Assembly (NCBI GenBank): GCA_029255685.2
Contig: CM055312.2
Location: forward strand, 28,118,203 to 28,182,202
Reading direction: 5' to 3'
Source of the DNA: Silene conica
Lineage: Eukaryota > Streptophyta > Magnoliopsida > Caryophyllales > Caryophyllaceae
Length of the DNA: 64,000 nt
The translations under genes and the position numbers were made by a program. Under the pieces are notes generated by a model, which had not been told where the DNA came from, did no database searches, and worked only from the letters and a program-made list of their open reading frames with translations. Shown here piece after piece: positions 1 to 11,157 of the stretch (position 1 is the stretch's first letter; each line of letters starts with the position of its first letter).

Positions 1-20
1 TCATTTTAAGGGGGGAAGAC
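1..20 (+). mobile_element. 3' internal end and polypurine tract of a Tekay-like element
   Basis: The first 20 bases contain a G/A-rich run ending in GGGGGGAAGAC directly before an LTR that starts TGTAATAACC. The complete Tekay element downstream has the same arrangement, with AGAGGGGAAGAC before TGTAATACC at 17511. This is therefore read as the polypurine tract priming plus-strand DNA synthesis. It makes the LTR that follows a 3' LTR whose element body lies upstream of the window. Confidence 0.75.
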
Positions 21-1332
21 TGTAATAACCCGTATTATTATTTTTAAGTATAATAATTTTATGGGTAGATGCTATAATTATTTATAATTGCTCGTTCAAC
101 AAGCTAATGTACACTCGTTTTATGTTAAGCGTTTTGGAATTCGGCGGGATTCGAAAGGGGACCCTAGCCATCAAATGATAATAATAGTAGTGTGGTGTTG
201 GTGAGGCTCGAACCTAGGACCTGTGGCAGCATGGCCATGGGCCTCGTTTTGTGTGTAAAACTATAGCCCACGTTGATGTTTTCCTCAAACAACTACAAAC
301 CCTACCTACTGCCGCCACTTTTGAACACAAAATTCTAAAACCTAAACTACCCTAATCTGCATTCCAACACCACACATCCGCAGCCGTCATAACAGAGAGT
401 GTTTAGGAGGTTCTCACGGTGGTCATAAGGTGGTCTAAGGGTGGTCGAAACACTTGAGAAAGAGGTAAGTCAGCATGTCGTTCTTTCATAATGTTCTGTC
501 CGCGTCTTTTCTATCTATTAGTTAAGTCGTGTCCTTGTGTTATTGTGGCTGACTCTCGTACAATAATGAACTATGGGGTTTGGGAGTCGTGCCTAACCAC
601 GGTCGTACCTTCATCAACCACCGAGGAACACCAGACAAGGCTGTTTTCTGCCGCCTGTCACAGGAATTCTGTCAAACACCTTAAACAGGGTCTGGGTGTA
701 TACGTTTTAATATTGGTTTAGATGCTTTCCCTGTGCACGTGGTTGGTGGTTATGGTATTAGGGTGGTAATATGTTAGGTTGGTGGTCATGGGGTGGCGTA
801 TGGTAGTCAGGGGGTGTACACAGGTGGTCTTTAAGAGGGTCGAAACCATTTCAGAAAAACAGGGGAGTGTAGGGATGTGTGACAGCGGCTGTTTTGGCGG
901 CCGTGCTAAGGGGTTTTGGGAGGCGTCGCTGAGTGGTGGGTTCCACTAGGGTGTCGTGGGTGAGGTGAGGTGTCAGGTTTGGTGGTTGGTTGTGGTGATG
1001 GTGGCGTTAACAGGTGGTGTTGGGGGCGGGTTTGTAGAAAAGGAAATACGGGTTACGGGATCGGTGATTGTGGTTGTGACCCGATGGTTTTGGGGCTGGT
1101 GTTGAGGGCTGCTGGGGTGGAGTCAAGGGTAGTGGTAAGTGTCAGGTGATACATCGTGGTTTAGGGTTGTCAACCACGGTGGTGTGGTGATGGTGTAAGC
1201 GGTGGAAGGGGGTTCGACCGGGCTGTGAAACTGGGTGGTCAGGAGGGGGTGTGTTCGTGGGGGCTGTGTATTGCGCGTGAAATGGGTTGCCTTATTTGTC
1301 TGTTACTTGTTGCGTGTGATATTACTACTATT

Positions 1333-1333
1333 A

Positions 1334-1388
<55 letters not shown>

Positions 1389-1390
1389 TT
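1333..1390. repeat. TTA trinucleotide microsatellite in the LTR
   Basis: An almost pure (TTA)n run of about 55 bp. Runs of the same trinucleotide occupy the equivalent place in the LTRs at 9819, 17511 and 62091 but differ in length. Confidence 0.95.
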
Positions 1391-1836
1391 ATGATGGTTA
1401 TAAATATTTTAATAAAGTTTTAATATAATATGTTGGTGGATTTTAATATTAGTATTTATATTTATATCGTTAATTCGTGAGGGTCGTATTTGGTTGTTTT
1501 GAGTCGGGGAGTTTGTATTTTGAGGTAATTTCCGTTTCAGGAAAGTTTCCATTTTGGGAAACTTTCCACTTATAGTAGGTTATTATTTATAGTAAATGAA
1601 AGTTGATTGTGGGGGGTTCGGGAAGTTTATTAATTCGTTACGTATACTTGTTTAGGTAACGGTTTTCGCGTGGAACATTTCTAGCGAGATTGTGATTGAC
1701 CGCACTGCTACGTTTTGAGGTAGGGGAATACTACCTATATGAGATGTGTAAACTGTTTATTGGTTGATATTAACTATGTTCATCTGTATTGTTATAAGAT
1801 TGGTATATTGTGATATATAATTCTGTGATATGATAT

Positions 1837-1994
1837 GGTGCGGAGATAAAGGGTCTGTGTTTGGTGCGGAGATAAAGGGTCTGTGTTTGGTGCGGAGATA
1901 AAGGTTCTGTGTTTGGTGCGGAGATAAAGGGTCTGTGATTGGTGCGGAGATAAAGGGTCTATGATTGGTGTGGAGAATTATGGGTCTTGTGATT
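1837..1994 (+). repeat. 26-bp minisatellite in the LTR
   Basis: Five to six tandem copies of a unit beginning GGTGCGGAGATAA and followed by GGGTCT; later copies degenerate. A related unit of 27 bp sits at the same place in the other Tekay-like LTRs. Confidence 0.9.
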
Positions 1995-2320
1995 CGGAGT
2001 GGAGAAGCTCGACTTTCTATTTATAGTATTGTGGTTTGTTTACAGTTTTTCTCTACTCAACCTCGTGGTTGACCCTGTGTATTCGTGATCACCTGTGATG
2101 AACCAATTATTGGGGAGCAGATTGACAGGTGTTGAGACTGTGGGAGCTAGGGGAAGAGAGAAGCTTGGATCCGGACCTGCCTAGAGTCTAGATCACATGA
2201 TAGTTGTTTACGAGTTGTACTTTTATTTTAGCAAGACAGTTTTATAATTCAGTTGTGTAAAACCGTTTGAGTTAACTTTATCAATTTAAAGTACTGTTTA
2301 TCTTCCTTTGTATCTACCGC

Positions 2321-2334
2321 CTCGGGAAACCGAG
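2321..2334 (+). promoter_or_regulatory. Conserved LTR stem-loop, copy 1
   Basis: CTCGG and CCGAG form a perfect 5-bp stem around the loop GAAA, 65 bp before the LTR end. The same stem occurs in five other LTR copies in this window. Its location suggests U5 of the genomic RNA; the function is not known to me. Confidence 0.6.
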
Positions 2335-2399
2335 ATGGTAACATCCTTATTTATCTAGGGAGTCCTAGTACAGGCCCTTAAATAAATGGGGGTGTTACA

Positions 2400-3460
2400 T
2401 ATGAAGACGAACCCTTTCCTTCCCTTTTTGGCATGTGTCTCAAGGAAGAGATCTACAACCGATTGTAGCTGGCTCTTATTTTTCCTTGCCTATAAAAAAA
2501 ATAATAAATTCATGAAGTGTTAGTCAGTTAATTAAAATTTAAAGCTAAATATATACTTCAAGATAAAAGTGATAAATTAAATCACAAGAGTAAATACTTA
2601 CAGTTATCGTCACGCGATCATGGAATGACTGAGACCCACCATAATGAGTAGCGCCAACCTCCGCTTCGGGATCATCTCCACCCCTCTTGTTCGCCTTGTT
2701 CCGCGCCGACTTTTGCTTGAACTCAGGACTTTCTCTGTACTTAGTGAATTCTTCATATGACTGACCTACAATCCAATAAAATAGAAACGATTACTATAAA
2801 TTAAAAAAATGTTAAAAACTTTTTATTTTAATACGATTATTAATAAATTAATACCTTTCGTGAACGTTGGCGGAGTCTTTCTCTTCGACACCTTATACAT
2901 AATGTCCTTTAGCCTCCTTTGACCAACATCATTGAATCGATCCCAAGCCAGTCGATCAAGCGCACTTGGCCAATAGAAGACACGCTACCAAAAAAAGAAG
3001 GGTTATTAGAGAAACAAATCAACCATGAATTTAAAAAAAAAAAATAATTAAAGTAAAGACTTATATACGTACCCGAAAGGCGTTGTACCACATCTCCTTG
3101 TCCTCGTCACTAGCGTTCGTCCAACAAGTGACGCCGTGAACCATGTTCTCTTGAATGCTATTGGTGACGCCACGAACCGTTGTTTGATGTTTAAACCTAA
3201 AACCAAACATGAATGTTAATTAATAAGACTAGTTTGAATAAAATTAATAAATAAATAAACAACTAGTGAATAAAAAATTACCAAAGACCCGTCAGATCAA
3301 GGATGATCCTGCCGTCAGTATGGCGGGGTACACGGACCTCCTCCTCCTCCTCACTGTCAGTCGACACACGGACCTCCTCCTCCCCCTGTGATCGGGCCGA
3401 GCTACTGTCCCCGCCACTACCACTAAAACCGCCCCGTTGCCTGCCTCCTCCACGAGCCAT
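2400..3460 (-). CDS. CACTA second gene (Transposase_24 / TNP1-like), five exons, truncated by LTR
   Basis: A spliced minus-strand gene with exons 3460-3282, 3196-3073, 2984-2855, 2765-2602 and 2489-2400. All introns follow GT-AG, and the reading frame is continuous through the five exons for 229 codons. The product starts with a Gly/Arg/Ser-rich and acidic segment. It then has the pattern typical of the plant Ptta/En/Spm transposase family: DLTGLW at a splice site, a W-x-N block (CWTNAS), WYNAF, FYWPSALDRLAWDRFND and SYEEFTKYRESPEFKQKS. Such proteins are thought to bind the subterminal repeats and assist transposition (family knowledge). Exon 5 is open up to the last base, where the Tekay-like LTR begins, so the C-terminus is missing. 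The start at 3460 is the first ATG, 114 bp downstream of the transposase stop. Splice sites were assigned by eye. Confidence 0.8.
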
Positions 3461-3573
3461 GTGAACCTATAATTTCAGGAAAAATGTTAACATACATATA
3501 TATAACATAATAAATAATGTTGGTAAAAAACAGGACCTAAATAAATATATAGGATGAAAACCTCATACTACTT

Positions 3574-6500
3574 TTACTCATCATCATCATCATCATCGTC
3601 ATCCTCTTCTTCTTCTACCTCCTCCTCCTCGTCATCATCCTCTTCCTCCTCTTCTAACTCTTCATCATTATTATCTTGTAACTGATCTTGCCCCTCCATT
3701 TCATCATCTTCTAGCTCCTCTCCCGATTCTATCTCATTTCCATAAATGACTTCTTGATCTATTGGGGACAGAATGGACTCTGATACAACTTCTTCTTGGA
3801 AAAAGGATGTGTCGACTTCTGATCGCGCCTTTGTTTTAATTACCGCACACCAATTCTTTTGTTGTCTATCTTTACTTGTGCTAGGTGACGATGCATAATA
3901 AATTTGCTGAGCTTGTTGTGCAAGTATAAATGGATCATATTTAGAATAGGTTCGAGTGTGATTCACTTCTACAAGCTTGTAGCGATCATGGACTCTCGTT
4001 CCAGCTACAGAATTATCTCTCCACTGAATCTTGAATAAGACAGCTTTGTAACCCCGTTCACGCCCATTATATCACAACTCAAAGATATCCTCTAATATCC
4101 CATAATAGTCGTTGCCATCAAGAGAAGAAATAGTAACGCCATAGTTGCATTTAGCCTTACTTTTCCCGTAGTCGAATGTGTGAAACTTAAACCCATTAAC
4201 TAAATAATGCTTCCACGTGACAACCTTTCGAGAAGGACCCAAAGCCAAGCATCTAACCACATCATCTTGGATATTTAGCTTAACTACATGCTTTCGAAAC
4301 CAACCTGGAAACTGATCCTCGTGTTTACTCCAAACATCCTCTCTTTTAACATTAGGGTGATCAGTCATGAAATCTGTCACAAATTTTGCTTCATATGGCT
4401 CCAAAACCTCACAATTAGATAGGACATAAAGGTGAGCACGATTATACTCCTTGTCATCCAGAAATCTTGTTCCCCCAGCAGAAGAACACCCTTCATCATC
4501 TTGCACATGAAAACACTTGGGTATACTTGTATCTAACTCATCCGCTTCTTCAATGTTCAAGTCTTTTGCTTTGGTGTCAATATGTTTTTCAAAGTAAAAA
4601 GAGCAAAAATTGGCAATTTCTTCCGTTAGATATGCATTGCAAATAGAACCTTCCACACGAGCTTTATTACCAATTTTCTTTTTCACATGATTAAGAAACC
4701 TTTCGAAAGGATACATCCACCTATACTGAACGGGTCCACCAACTTTAGCTTCATATGGCAAATGAATGGGTAGATGCTCCATCGAATTGAAAAAAGAAGA
4801 CGGAAATATCATCTCAAGTTTACACAAAATTTCTGGAATTTGGTCTTCCAAACGAATCATGTCATCAACTGATATCGTGGAAGAACACAAGTCTCTGAAA
4901 AATTGGCTTATTTCTGTAACTGCATTCCAAACGGTGGTCGGGAGTAAATGTTTCAAAGCCACTGGTAACAAGCGCTCCATGAAAACATGACAGTCATGAC
5001 TTTTCAACCCTCTTAACTTCAATTCTTTTAAATCAACACAACGGCTGAAATCTGAGGCATAGCCATCGGGAAACTTCAAGTCTTTTACCCAATCGCACAA
5101 TACCTTTCTTTCAGCTTTGTCAAGGGTAAATGGTGCTTTTGGCATTGACCCATCCCTACGAATGTGAAGTTTAGGACGATCACAAAATTTTTTCAATTCT
5201 ATTCTTGAGCCAATATTGTCACGTGTCTTTCCTTTAACATCCATAATCGTATGAATAAGTAGCTCAAATAAATTCTTCTCTATGTGCATCACATCCAAAT
5301 TGTGTCTGATCAACTTTGTTTTCCAATAGGGTAGGTCCCAAAAAATACTTCTTTTAAACCAACCACTCTTTTTCTTTTTTAGCTCTCTAAATTCTTCTTC
5401 AGTCCCATCGTTGGTAGATGGCAATTCACGTATAGCCTCCCAAACTGCATCACCTGGGAGTCTATCCGGAGCATCCTCAAGCACCTCCTTTCCTTTTAAG
5501 AAGGCTTTTTTGTTCTTTCTATGGACATGCCCATCCGGTAAGAAGCATCTATGGCAATCAAACCAACTAATCTTTTTAGAATTAGGGAGGTAAAATGCTT
5601 TGCTATTATCAATGCAATAAGGGCATGCCATTCGCCCCGCTGTTGCCCAGCCTGATAGCATACCGTACGCAGGGAAATCACTTACAGTCCACAACAATGA
5701 AGCTCTTAGTTGGAAGTTTTGCTTCTTGGACACATCAAATGTTTCGACACCGACTTCCCACAGATACTTCACTTCTTCCACCAACGGTTGTAAATAGACA
5801 TCCAAGTTATTTTTTTGGTTGTGAGGACCGGGAATAAGTAGTGAGAGGAAAATAAATTGTCTTTTGGAACATAGCCAAGGAGGTAAGTTGTACGGTGTAA
5901 GCATTACAGGCCAACACGAGTACGGTCTACCAAATTGACCAAAAGGGTCAAACCCATCCGTACACAAGCCAAGTCTCACATTGCGAGGTTCCTCGGCAAA
6001 ATCAGGATACAAACTATCAAAACGCTTCCACTCCTCTCCGTCACTCGGGTGACACATCTTTCCTGGTGTACGAGGGTTTTCTTTGTGCCATCTCATTTGG
6101 TTGGCAATATTTTTCGTGGCATATAACCTTTGAAGTCTTGGAGCTAGGGGAAGATAAATTAATGGGTGTAATGATATTGGTTTCTTTGTTTTTCCACTCT
6201 TCTTACCCTTTTTTCCATTCAAGATAATATTTCCCTCACTTGTCTCATATCTATCCCTTTGACATTTCTTACATTTGGTTAGCAACGCATCATCTTTCCA
6301 AAAAAGCATACATCCTCCAGGACATGCGTCAATCTTTTCACGTGGAAGCTGAAGACCTTTGACCACTTTTTTGGTATTGTAAAATTTACGGGTCATAATG
6401 TTATTATCGGGTATAACATCTTCAATTAAAGTAGCAATACTGTCAACCGCTTTAAACGGCATATTGTACTCACATTTTAACGTTACTATCCTCGATGCAA

Positions 6501-6974
6501 CTTGCAACAATGACATTCTGCTCCCCTCATATAAAGTTTTCTCGGAGTCCCTTAGCATATCAAAAAAGGCTTTGGCTTTTGGGTTTGGATCTTCTTCCTC
6601 GGTTATAGGTACACGATCGGGATTAGTGAAAACATTCGACTCAAAGGCATCAAGTACCATTTCTCTATATGGGTTCTCGGGTTCAGAAGAGTGTTCGGGA
6701 TCAGAAGAGTATTTTTCCCCATGTGATATCCAGTTGTAATAGTTTGGAAAAAACCCATTCGTAATAAGATGTTCTTCTACTTCTACCTCAGGTAAATATT
6801 TTAAGTTTTTACATTTAGTACAAGGACACCTAAGTTGCGTTGTTCGAAATCATATGATTCTGAACATCTAGCAAATTCAATAAACCCACGAACTCCCTTT
6901 ACAAATCTAGCATTAGGACGTTTCTTCTTATCTACTCTTTCTTCGTACATCCAGGTACGTTCTAATCTCTTCAT
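3574..6974 (-). pseudogene. CACTA TNP2-type transposase (tnp2 / DUF4218 / DUF4216), two lesions
   Basis: This is the transposase that would cut and insert the element. The ATG is at 6974-6972, giving an N-terminal block beginning MKRLERTWMYEERVDKKKRP. Near 6831 a one-base loss shifts the frame just before the conserved Cys-rich segment RCPCTKCKNLKYLP. From there the reading frame is open to 4075. It covers the tnp2 core (DGFDPFGQFGRPYSCWPV, FPAYGMLSGWATAGRMACPYC, HNLDVMHIEKNLFE), the DUF4218-type region (LKSHDCHVFMERLLPVALKH, PYEAKVGGPVQYRWMYPFER) and DUF4216 near 4100-4200. An in-frame TGA at 4072-4074 breaks the C-terminal part. The same frame then continues through SKYDPFILAQQAQQIYY to an acidic tail rich in Asp and Glu, with a stop at 3574. 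Without these two changes the product would be about 1,130 residues, normal for the family. The decay suggests an immobile copy unless helped in trans. Confidence 0.9.
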
Positions 6975-7133
6975 TTTAATCTAGATAATATATAATAATT
7001 AAACCAAACACACAACAATAATTTCAATTCAATAAGAATTCAACAAATAATAAGTTCAAGCTAAGAATTCAAGTCAATATATGTACTTAAAGATTTCAAT
7101 TGGCTCCTTATCACTCCAACCTAAACCCATCAA

Positions 7134-7354
7134 TGTATATTTCAAGTCACTAGCAAATACATAATTGTGAATTTATTAGTGGGGAAAAAAAATTTGGCAG
7201 CAATTCCCTAAGTTCTTCAAATACACAATGTGAAATAAATTTGTATTTATTTCACATATGTATTCGAAGAACATAAAGAAATTGTTACCAAACTCTTTCC
7301 CCACTAATAAATTCACAAGTATGTATTTACTACCTAAGTGACTTGAAATATACA
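7134..7354. repeat. 221-bp near-perfect inverted repeat (foldback)
   Basis: The outer 17 bp, TGTATATTTCAAGTCAC, return as an exact reverse complement at the right end. The arms stay largely complementary to the centre (ATAAATTTG/TATTTAT), leaving almost no loop. It lies in the leader of the CACTA element just upstream of the TNP2 start codon. It could be a foldback MITE inserted into the CACTA element or a hairpin-forming part of it. No convincing target duplication is visible. Confidence 0.85.
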
Positions 7355-7499
7355 AAGACAGTCCCAAAATGGGGACTATTCATGAATTTCTCCTAACGAA
7401 TAATTCATGAACGGGTACTAGGTCAATAGTCATTCAATTCTTGCACGGAAAATATTCACAATAACTTACAATAACATACAAACATAATAATTAACATCA

Positions 7500-8072
7500 C
7501 AAAATCATCCTAGAAATCTAATTATTAACTATACTCATCATCCAATTTTCCCCAATTTCTAACCCTAATCACAATAACACCCAATTTTTTTTCAATTCAC
7601 TAACTAAAAACATCCTAAAAACATCCTAATAATCTAATTACTAACTAAAATCATAATCCAATTTTCCCCAATTTCTAACCCTAATCACAATAACACCCAA
7701 TTTTTTTTCAATTCACTAACTAAAAACATCCTAATAATCTAATTACTAACTAAAATCATAATCCAATTTTCCCCAATTTCTAACCCTAATCACAATAACA
7801 CCTAATTTTGTTTCAATTCACTAACTAAAAACATCCTAAAAACATCCTAATAATCTAATTACTAACTAAAATCATAATCCAATTTTCCCCAATTTCTAAC
7901 CCTAATCACAATAACACCCAATTTTTTTTCAATTAACTAACTCAAAACATCCTAAAAAGCATCCTAATAATCTAATTACTAACTACAAGCATCCTAATAA
8001 TCTAATTATTAACTAAAAGCATCCTAATAATCTAATTACTAACTAAAAGCATCCTAATAATCTAATTACTTG
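7500..8072. repeat. Tandem array of 105-116 bp units with a short 3' sub-array
   Basis: The phrase CCAATTTTCCCCAATTTCTA recurs at 7542, 7658, 7763 and 7879, giving steps of 116, 105 and 116 bp. The 11-bp difference is one extra CCTAAAAACAT. From about 7970 the array breaks down into roughly 30-bp units containing AGCATCCTAATAATCTAATT. It is AT-rich, has no coding potential, and lies within the CACTA element upstream of the transposase gene. Confidence 0.93.
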
Positions 8073-8307
8073 TTTGAATTACAATAATACTATAAAGAGA
8101 TTTAATACATAATTAAAGTTAGTAAATCGACACAAACCTGAAAAAGGAGTAAAATGTAGGTGAACGGCGGTGGTGGGTGGTCCGGTGGCGTTGCGGTGGT
8201 CCGGTATAAGCACTATCGGTCGACGGGTTAGGGGGGTTTGATGTTTTTTCTTTTTCAAACTTACGATGGGAATGACGGGTTGAAGAGGCGAGAAAAAAAA
8301 TATAACA

Positions 8308-8624
8308 GGGGGTTAGCGACCGAATTCGGTCGCTAAATTTAGCGACTGAATTCGGTCGCTAAATTCGGTCGCTAAATTTAGCGACTGTAGCTAAACGCGG
8401 TCGCTAAAATTAGCGACTGAATTCGGTCGCCAAATTCGGTCGCTAAACTGGCGCAATGGTACTTTTTGGATTCCCGCGGATTTTTCCGGATAACATTGGG
8501 ATAGGCTTTTGGTCGCTAAATTTAGCGACCGACATCGGTCGCCCGCTTTTTTTATGCGGTCGCTAATTTGCGACTACCATTGCGGTGGCAGGTTTGGTCG
8601 CTATCTGGGGTAATTCTTGTAGTG
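8308..8624 (-). repeat. CACTA subterminal repeats and terminal inverted repeat
   Basis: The segment is packed with direct and inverted copies of GCGAC/GTCGC motifs, such as GCGACTGAATTCGGTCGC with TAAATTTAGCGAC between copies. It ends at 8614-8624 in TTCTTGTAGTG, the reverse complement of CACTACAAGAA. In En/Spm-type elements such subterminal repeats are the binding sites of the element's own DNA-binding protein (established for TNPA of maize). Confidence 0.92.
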
Positions 8625-8692
8625 CTACCTCCACTACATTTAGCTGAGACCGGTTAGGTTTTATTTTTGATAGGGTTGCGATAGCCGTGCCA
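8625..8692 (+). mobile_element. Athila-A 5' LTR stub
   Basis: This is the short stretch between the CACTA end and the primer binding site. Its last bases (GATAGCCGTGCCA followed by AATTTTGGCGCC) resemble the end of the Athila-B LTR (GATAAGCCTATCA followed by AATTTTGGCGCC). Confidence 0.75.
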
Positions 8693-8697
8693 AATTT

Positions 8698-8715
8698 TGG
8701 CGCCGTTGCCAGGGA
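8698..8715 (+). other. Athila-A primer binding site (tRNA-Asp type)
   Basis: TGGCGCCGTTGCCAGGGA matches the 3' end complement of plant tRNA-Asp, the primer typical of Athila elements, with one change from the form in Athila-B (TGGCGCCGTTGCCGGGGA). Confidence 0.85.
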
Positions 8716-8815
8716 GACGGTGTATTTTATAGTTTAATCTTGTTTGTCTTTTTGTCTCAAGGAATATTCCTTGGGCAGTTCTTACGTTTTGTCCTAGTGT
8801 TTAGTGCTTGCAGGT

Positions 8816-9818
8816 ATGCCTAATATCGCAAGTCATTCTGAGCCTAGTGCAAATGACTTGCCCAAGGGACTTATTCTTCCTACATCTATGGATGGGACAT
8901 TCGATATTTATCCATCCTATTTGCAGCTTGTGGAACGGAATGTGTTTAAGGGCAACATAGATGAAGACCCGACCAAGCATGTTGAGCTTTTTACTGATTA
9001 TTGCTCAACTATTCCACTAGTCGCCGAAGTAACCCGTGATAAGGTTAAGGAATTTCTATTTCCTTTTTCCTTAGTAGACGATGCCAAGGACTGGTGGAGA
9101 GATCTTGACATGGTAGCTGCCGAGGTTGTGGATTGGAATACCTTGGCATTAACATTCTATAGAAGATATTTTCCTCCTCAACAAACTGCTGCGTTGAGAG
9201 GGCAAATTACAAATTTTTCTCAAGCCATGACCGAAATTTGAGTGAAGCCTGGGCTAGATTCAAAAAGCTGGTTCGCTCAGTTCCTCACCACGGATTTGAG
9301 CGCTGGTACTTGTGCACTCAATTTTACAACGGGCTGCAGTATGAGCATAGAGCAATCCTTGATGCTGCCGCGCTAGGAAGGTTCCAAGCAAATGTGGCCG
9401 ACGACAAGGGTTGGCAGCTTATAGAGAATATGGCTACTTACACAGCCAACTATGGGAACCCTAGGAGTGAGCAACTTGTCATTCCTAATGCCGTTGTTGA
9501 AGAAGTTCATGTGGATAGAGTGGAGAGTAAAAATAAACTTGATCAAGTTTGTGCTACGGAAGTGGTATATGGTAGATGTGGTGAAGAAGGTCATGATCCT
9601 ATCTCTTGTATGGCCGAACCCGAGCGTGTTTACGCATATAGAAGATATAAGCAAGGGGGTTCGTTTTCTAAGCTATACGCGAATTTAACCTCTACAAAGA
9701 ACCAGCCACCAACTGATAATAACCAAGTACTCATTACCCAAGCCGAGTACAACAACCTTAAAGCAACTATCCATGAGCAAAGGGTTGAGCAGAAATTGAG
9801 CGCGGATGCCTTCCGCGC
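8816..9818 (+). pseudogene. Athila-A gag, N-terminal part, frameshifted
   Basis: Gag builds the retrotransposon particle. The likely ATG is at 8816; the frame is also open a few codons upstream from a GTG. The retrotransposon gag domain is recognisable from FPFSLVDDAKDWWRDLD, TFYRRYFPPQQTAALRGQI and, after a one-base loss near 9236, LSEAWARFKKLVRSVPHHG. A degenerate zinc-knuckle relic follows (GRCGEEGHDPISC), missing the first Cys. The frame runs up to the Tekay insertion at 9818 and resumes at 19845. The frameshift makes a full-length product impossible. Confidence 0.85.
9814..9818 (+). repeat. Target-site duplication CGCGC, left copy
   Basis: CGCGC lies immediately before the 5' LTR and again immediately after the 3' LTR at 19840-19844. 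This is the 5-bp duplication made by a gypsy integrase. Confidence 0.95.
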
Positions 9819-11039
9819 TGTAATACCTCGCTTTGTTGATCCTTTTTATTTAAATCGATCGTTTAATAAGCTTGCTAGTATGCGTGTTATAAGAGTCTTT
9901 TTGGACTTAGGTGGGACTGGAAATAGGAACTTAGTCAACTTAGGGTAATTGGTGTAGTAAGTACTTGTTGGGATTCGAACCTAGGACCCATGGCAACACG
10001 GCCATGGGCCTCGTTATGCGTGCAGAATACAACCCACGGTTAGAATATTGCAAACTCAGCACACATACACACCCTGCCGCCTTATTTAAGACCTAGTCTA
10101 CCCTAAACCTAGGCACGAAATTCAAGATCTCAAAACACAAAAACCCAGCCGCCATAGCAGAGAAGGAGAGGAGCTTGTGTACGGTGGTTATAGGTCGTCA
10201 TAAGGTGGTTCGAATTGGCCAGGAAAACTGGTATGACACACTCGGTGTTGATCTCAGTATTGTCCTTATGGTTTTCGTCACTTAATTAATCTGTGTTAAG
10301 TCTCTATTTCTTACTCGTGTTGCATGATTTTAATAGTATGTCATATAATGTTTATATTTGTCTTAGTCGGTGGTGGTCGTTGGTGGTAAAGGCGGTGGCA
10401 AGGGTGGTTGTTTAAGGGTCAGTGCAAGTTTTCTGGGTTCGTTTTCTCTCTGTTGTCGCGTCTGGGTGAGTTTAGTGTTTGTGTCGAGTCTGGGTTCGTA
10501 CCTAGTTGGTACTGGTCATGGGTCAGGGAGTCGGATAGGAGTCCAGGGTTGGTTTTGGTGGTAGTCACAATGGATAAGGGTGGCTGGTCAAGGTGGTGTA
10601 AGGGGTTGAACAGGGGCTGTCAGGGAGTCGTTTTCTTTCTGGTTTGGGTTTCTGGGTTTTGGTCCGTGTACAGGGGGAGTTGGGGGTGGTACATCGTTGA
10701 CTCGGGGGAGGTCGACACGATGTTACCACCGTGTCTCTCGAGTCTGGAGTCAAGGGAAGGATCTGGTGGTGGTGTCGGCTGTTGGTGGTGGCTGGGCTGG
10801 TGTCGAAAGTCTGTCAAAGGATGCGTGGTCAGGAGAAGGGGCGAGTAGTCAGGGTTGTTTGAGTGGTTGGTTCGGATCATCGGCAGCCGGCGAGGGGGCT
10901 GCTGGTGGTTGCAGTGGTGGAGGGTGGTTCTGGGCACGGGCTGCGGTAGCTGTCGGTGGTAGATGGCGCGTGTCACGGTGGTTTCAGGGCTGTTAGTGGT
11001 GGGTTGTCGGGCTGTTGTTGTGTCGGGTGTGTTTGGTGT

Positions 11040-11052
11040 TGTTTTATTATTC

Positions 11053-11146
<94 letters not shown>

Positions 11147-11157
11147 TATTATTATTA
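11040..11157. repeat. ATT microsatellite in the Tekay-1 5' LTR
   Basis: A nearly pure ATT run of about 100 bp. The equivalent run in the 3' LTR (18733-18812) is about 36 bp shorter, which accounts for the length difference between the two LTRs. Confidence 0.95.

Larger units (their letters stand above)
21..2399 (+). mobile_element. Tekay-like Ty3/gypsy 3' LTR
   Basis: The LTR begins TGTAATAACC and ends GGTGTTACA. It has the same layout as the paired LTRs at 9819 and 17511: a GT-rich first half, a TTA microsatellite, a block of 26-bp repeats, a CTCGG/CCGAG stem-loop, and an AAATAAATGG stretch just before the end. Its sequence is clearly diverged from theirs, so it is a related family. The sequence at 2400 continues an exon of a CACTA gene on the minus strand, so this LTR was inserted into that CACTA element. 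The target duplication cannot be checked because the left end of the element is outside the window. Confidence 0.85.
2400..8624 (-). mobile_element. CACTA (En/Spm) transposon, right part lost to an LTR insertion
   Basis: On the minus strand the element begins at 8624 with CACTACAAGAA, the CACTA terminal motif. It then shows dense subterminal repeats containing GCGACCGAATTCGGTCGC, a long AT-rich leader, a TNP2-type transposase and a second spliced gene. The second gene is cut off at 2400 by a Tekay-like LTR, so the distal terminal repeat is not visible here. The element was inserted in the 5' LTR of the Athila-like element that continues from 8625. It is probably non-autonomous now, because the transposase has a frameshift and a stop. 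Confidence 0.92.

Noticed and set aside
194..262. A tRNA gene in the LTR
   Set aside because: There is a B-box-like motif, but no cloverleaf, acceptor stem or matching anticodon arm can be drawn.
1225..1428. Short frames rich in Leu, Ile or Tyr in the LTR microsatellites (also 10956-11195, 18648-18851, 63029-63238)
   Set aside because: They are translations of ATT/TAA trinucleotide runs and have no other support.
3574..3966. A separate acidic protein of 130 residues
   Set aside because: It is in the same frame as the TNP2 transposase and matches its usual C-terminus; an in-frame TGA at 4072 separates it.
10370..10996. Several overlapping frames on both strands in the Tekay-1 LTRs (same at 18062-18688)
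   Set aside because: The GT-rich strand has few stops. The frames lie entirely in LTR, occur on both strands and have no family features.
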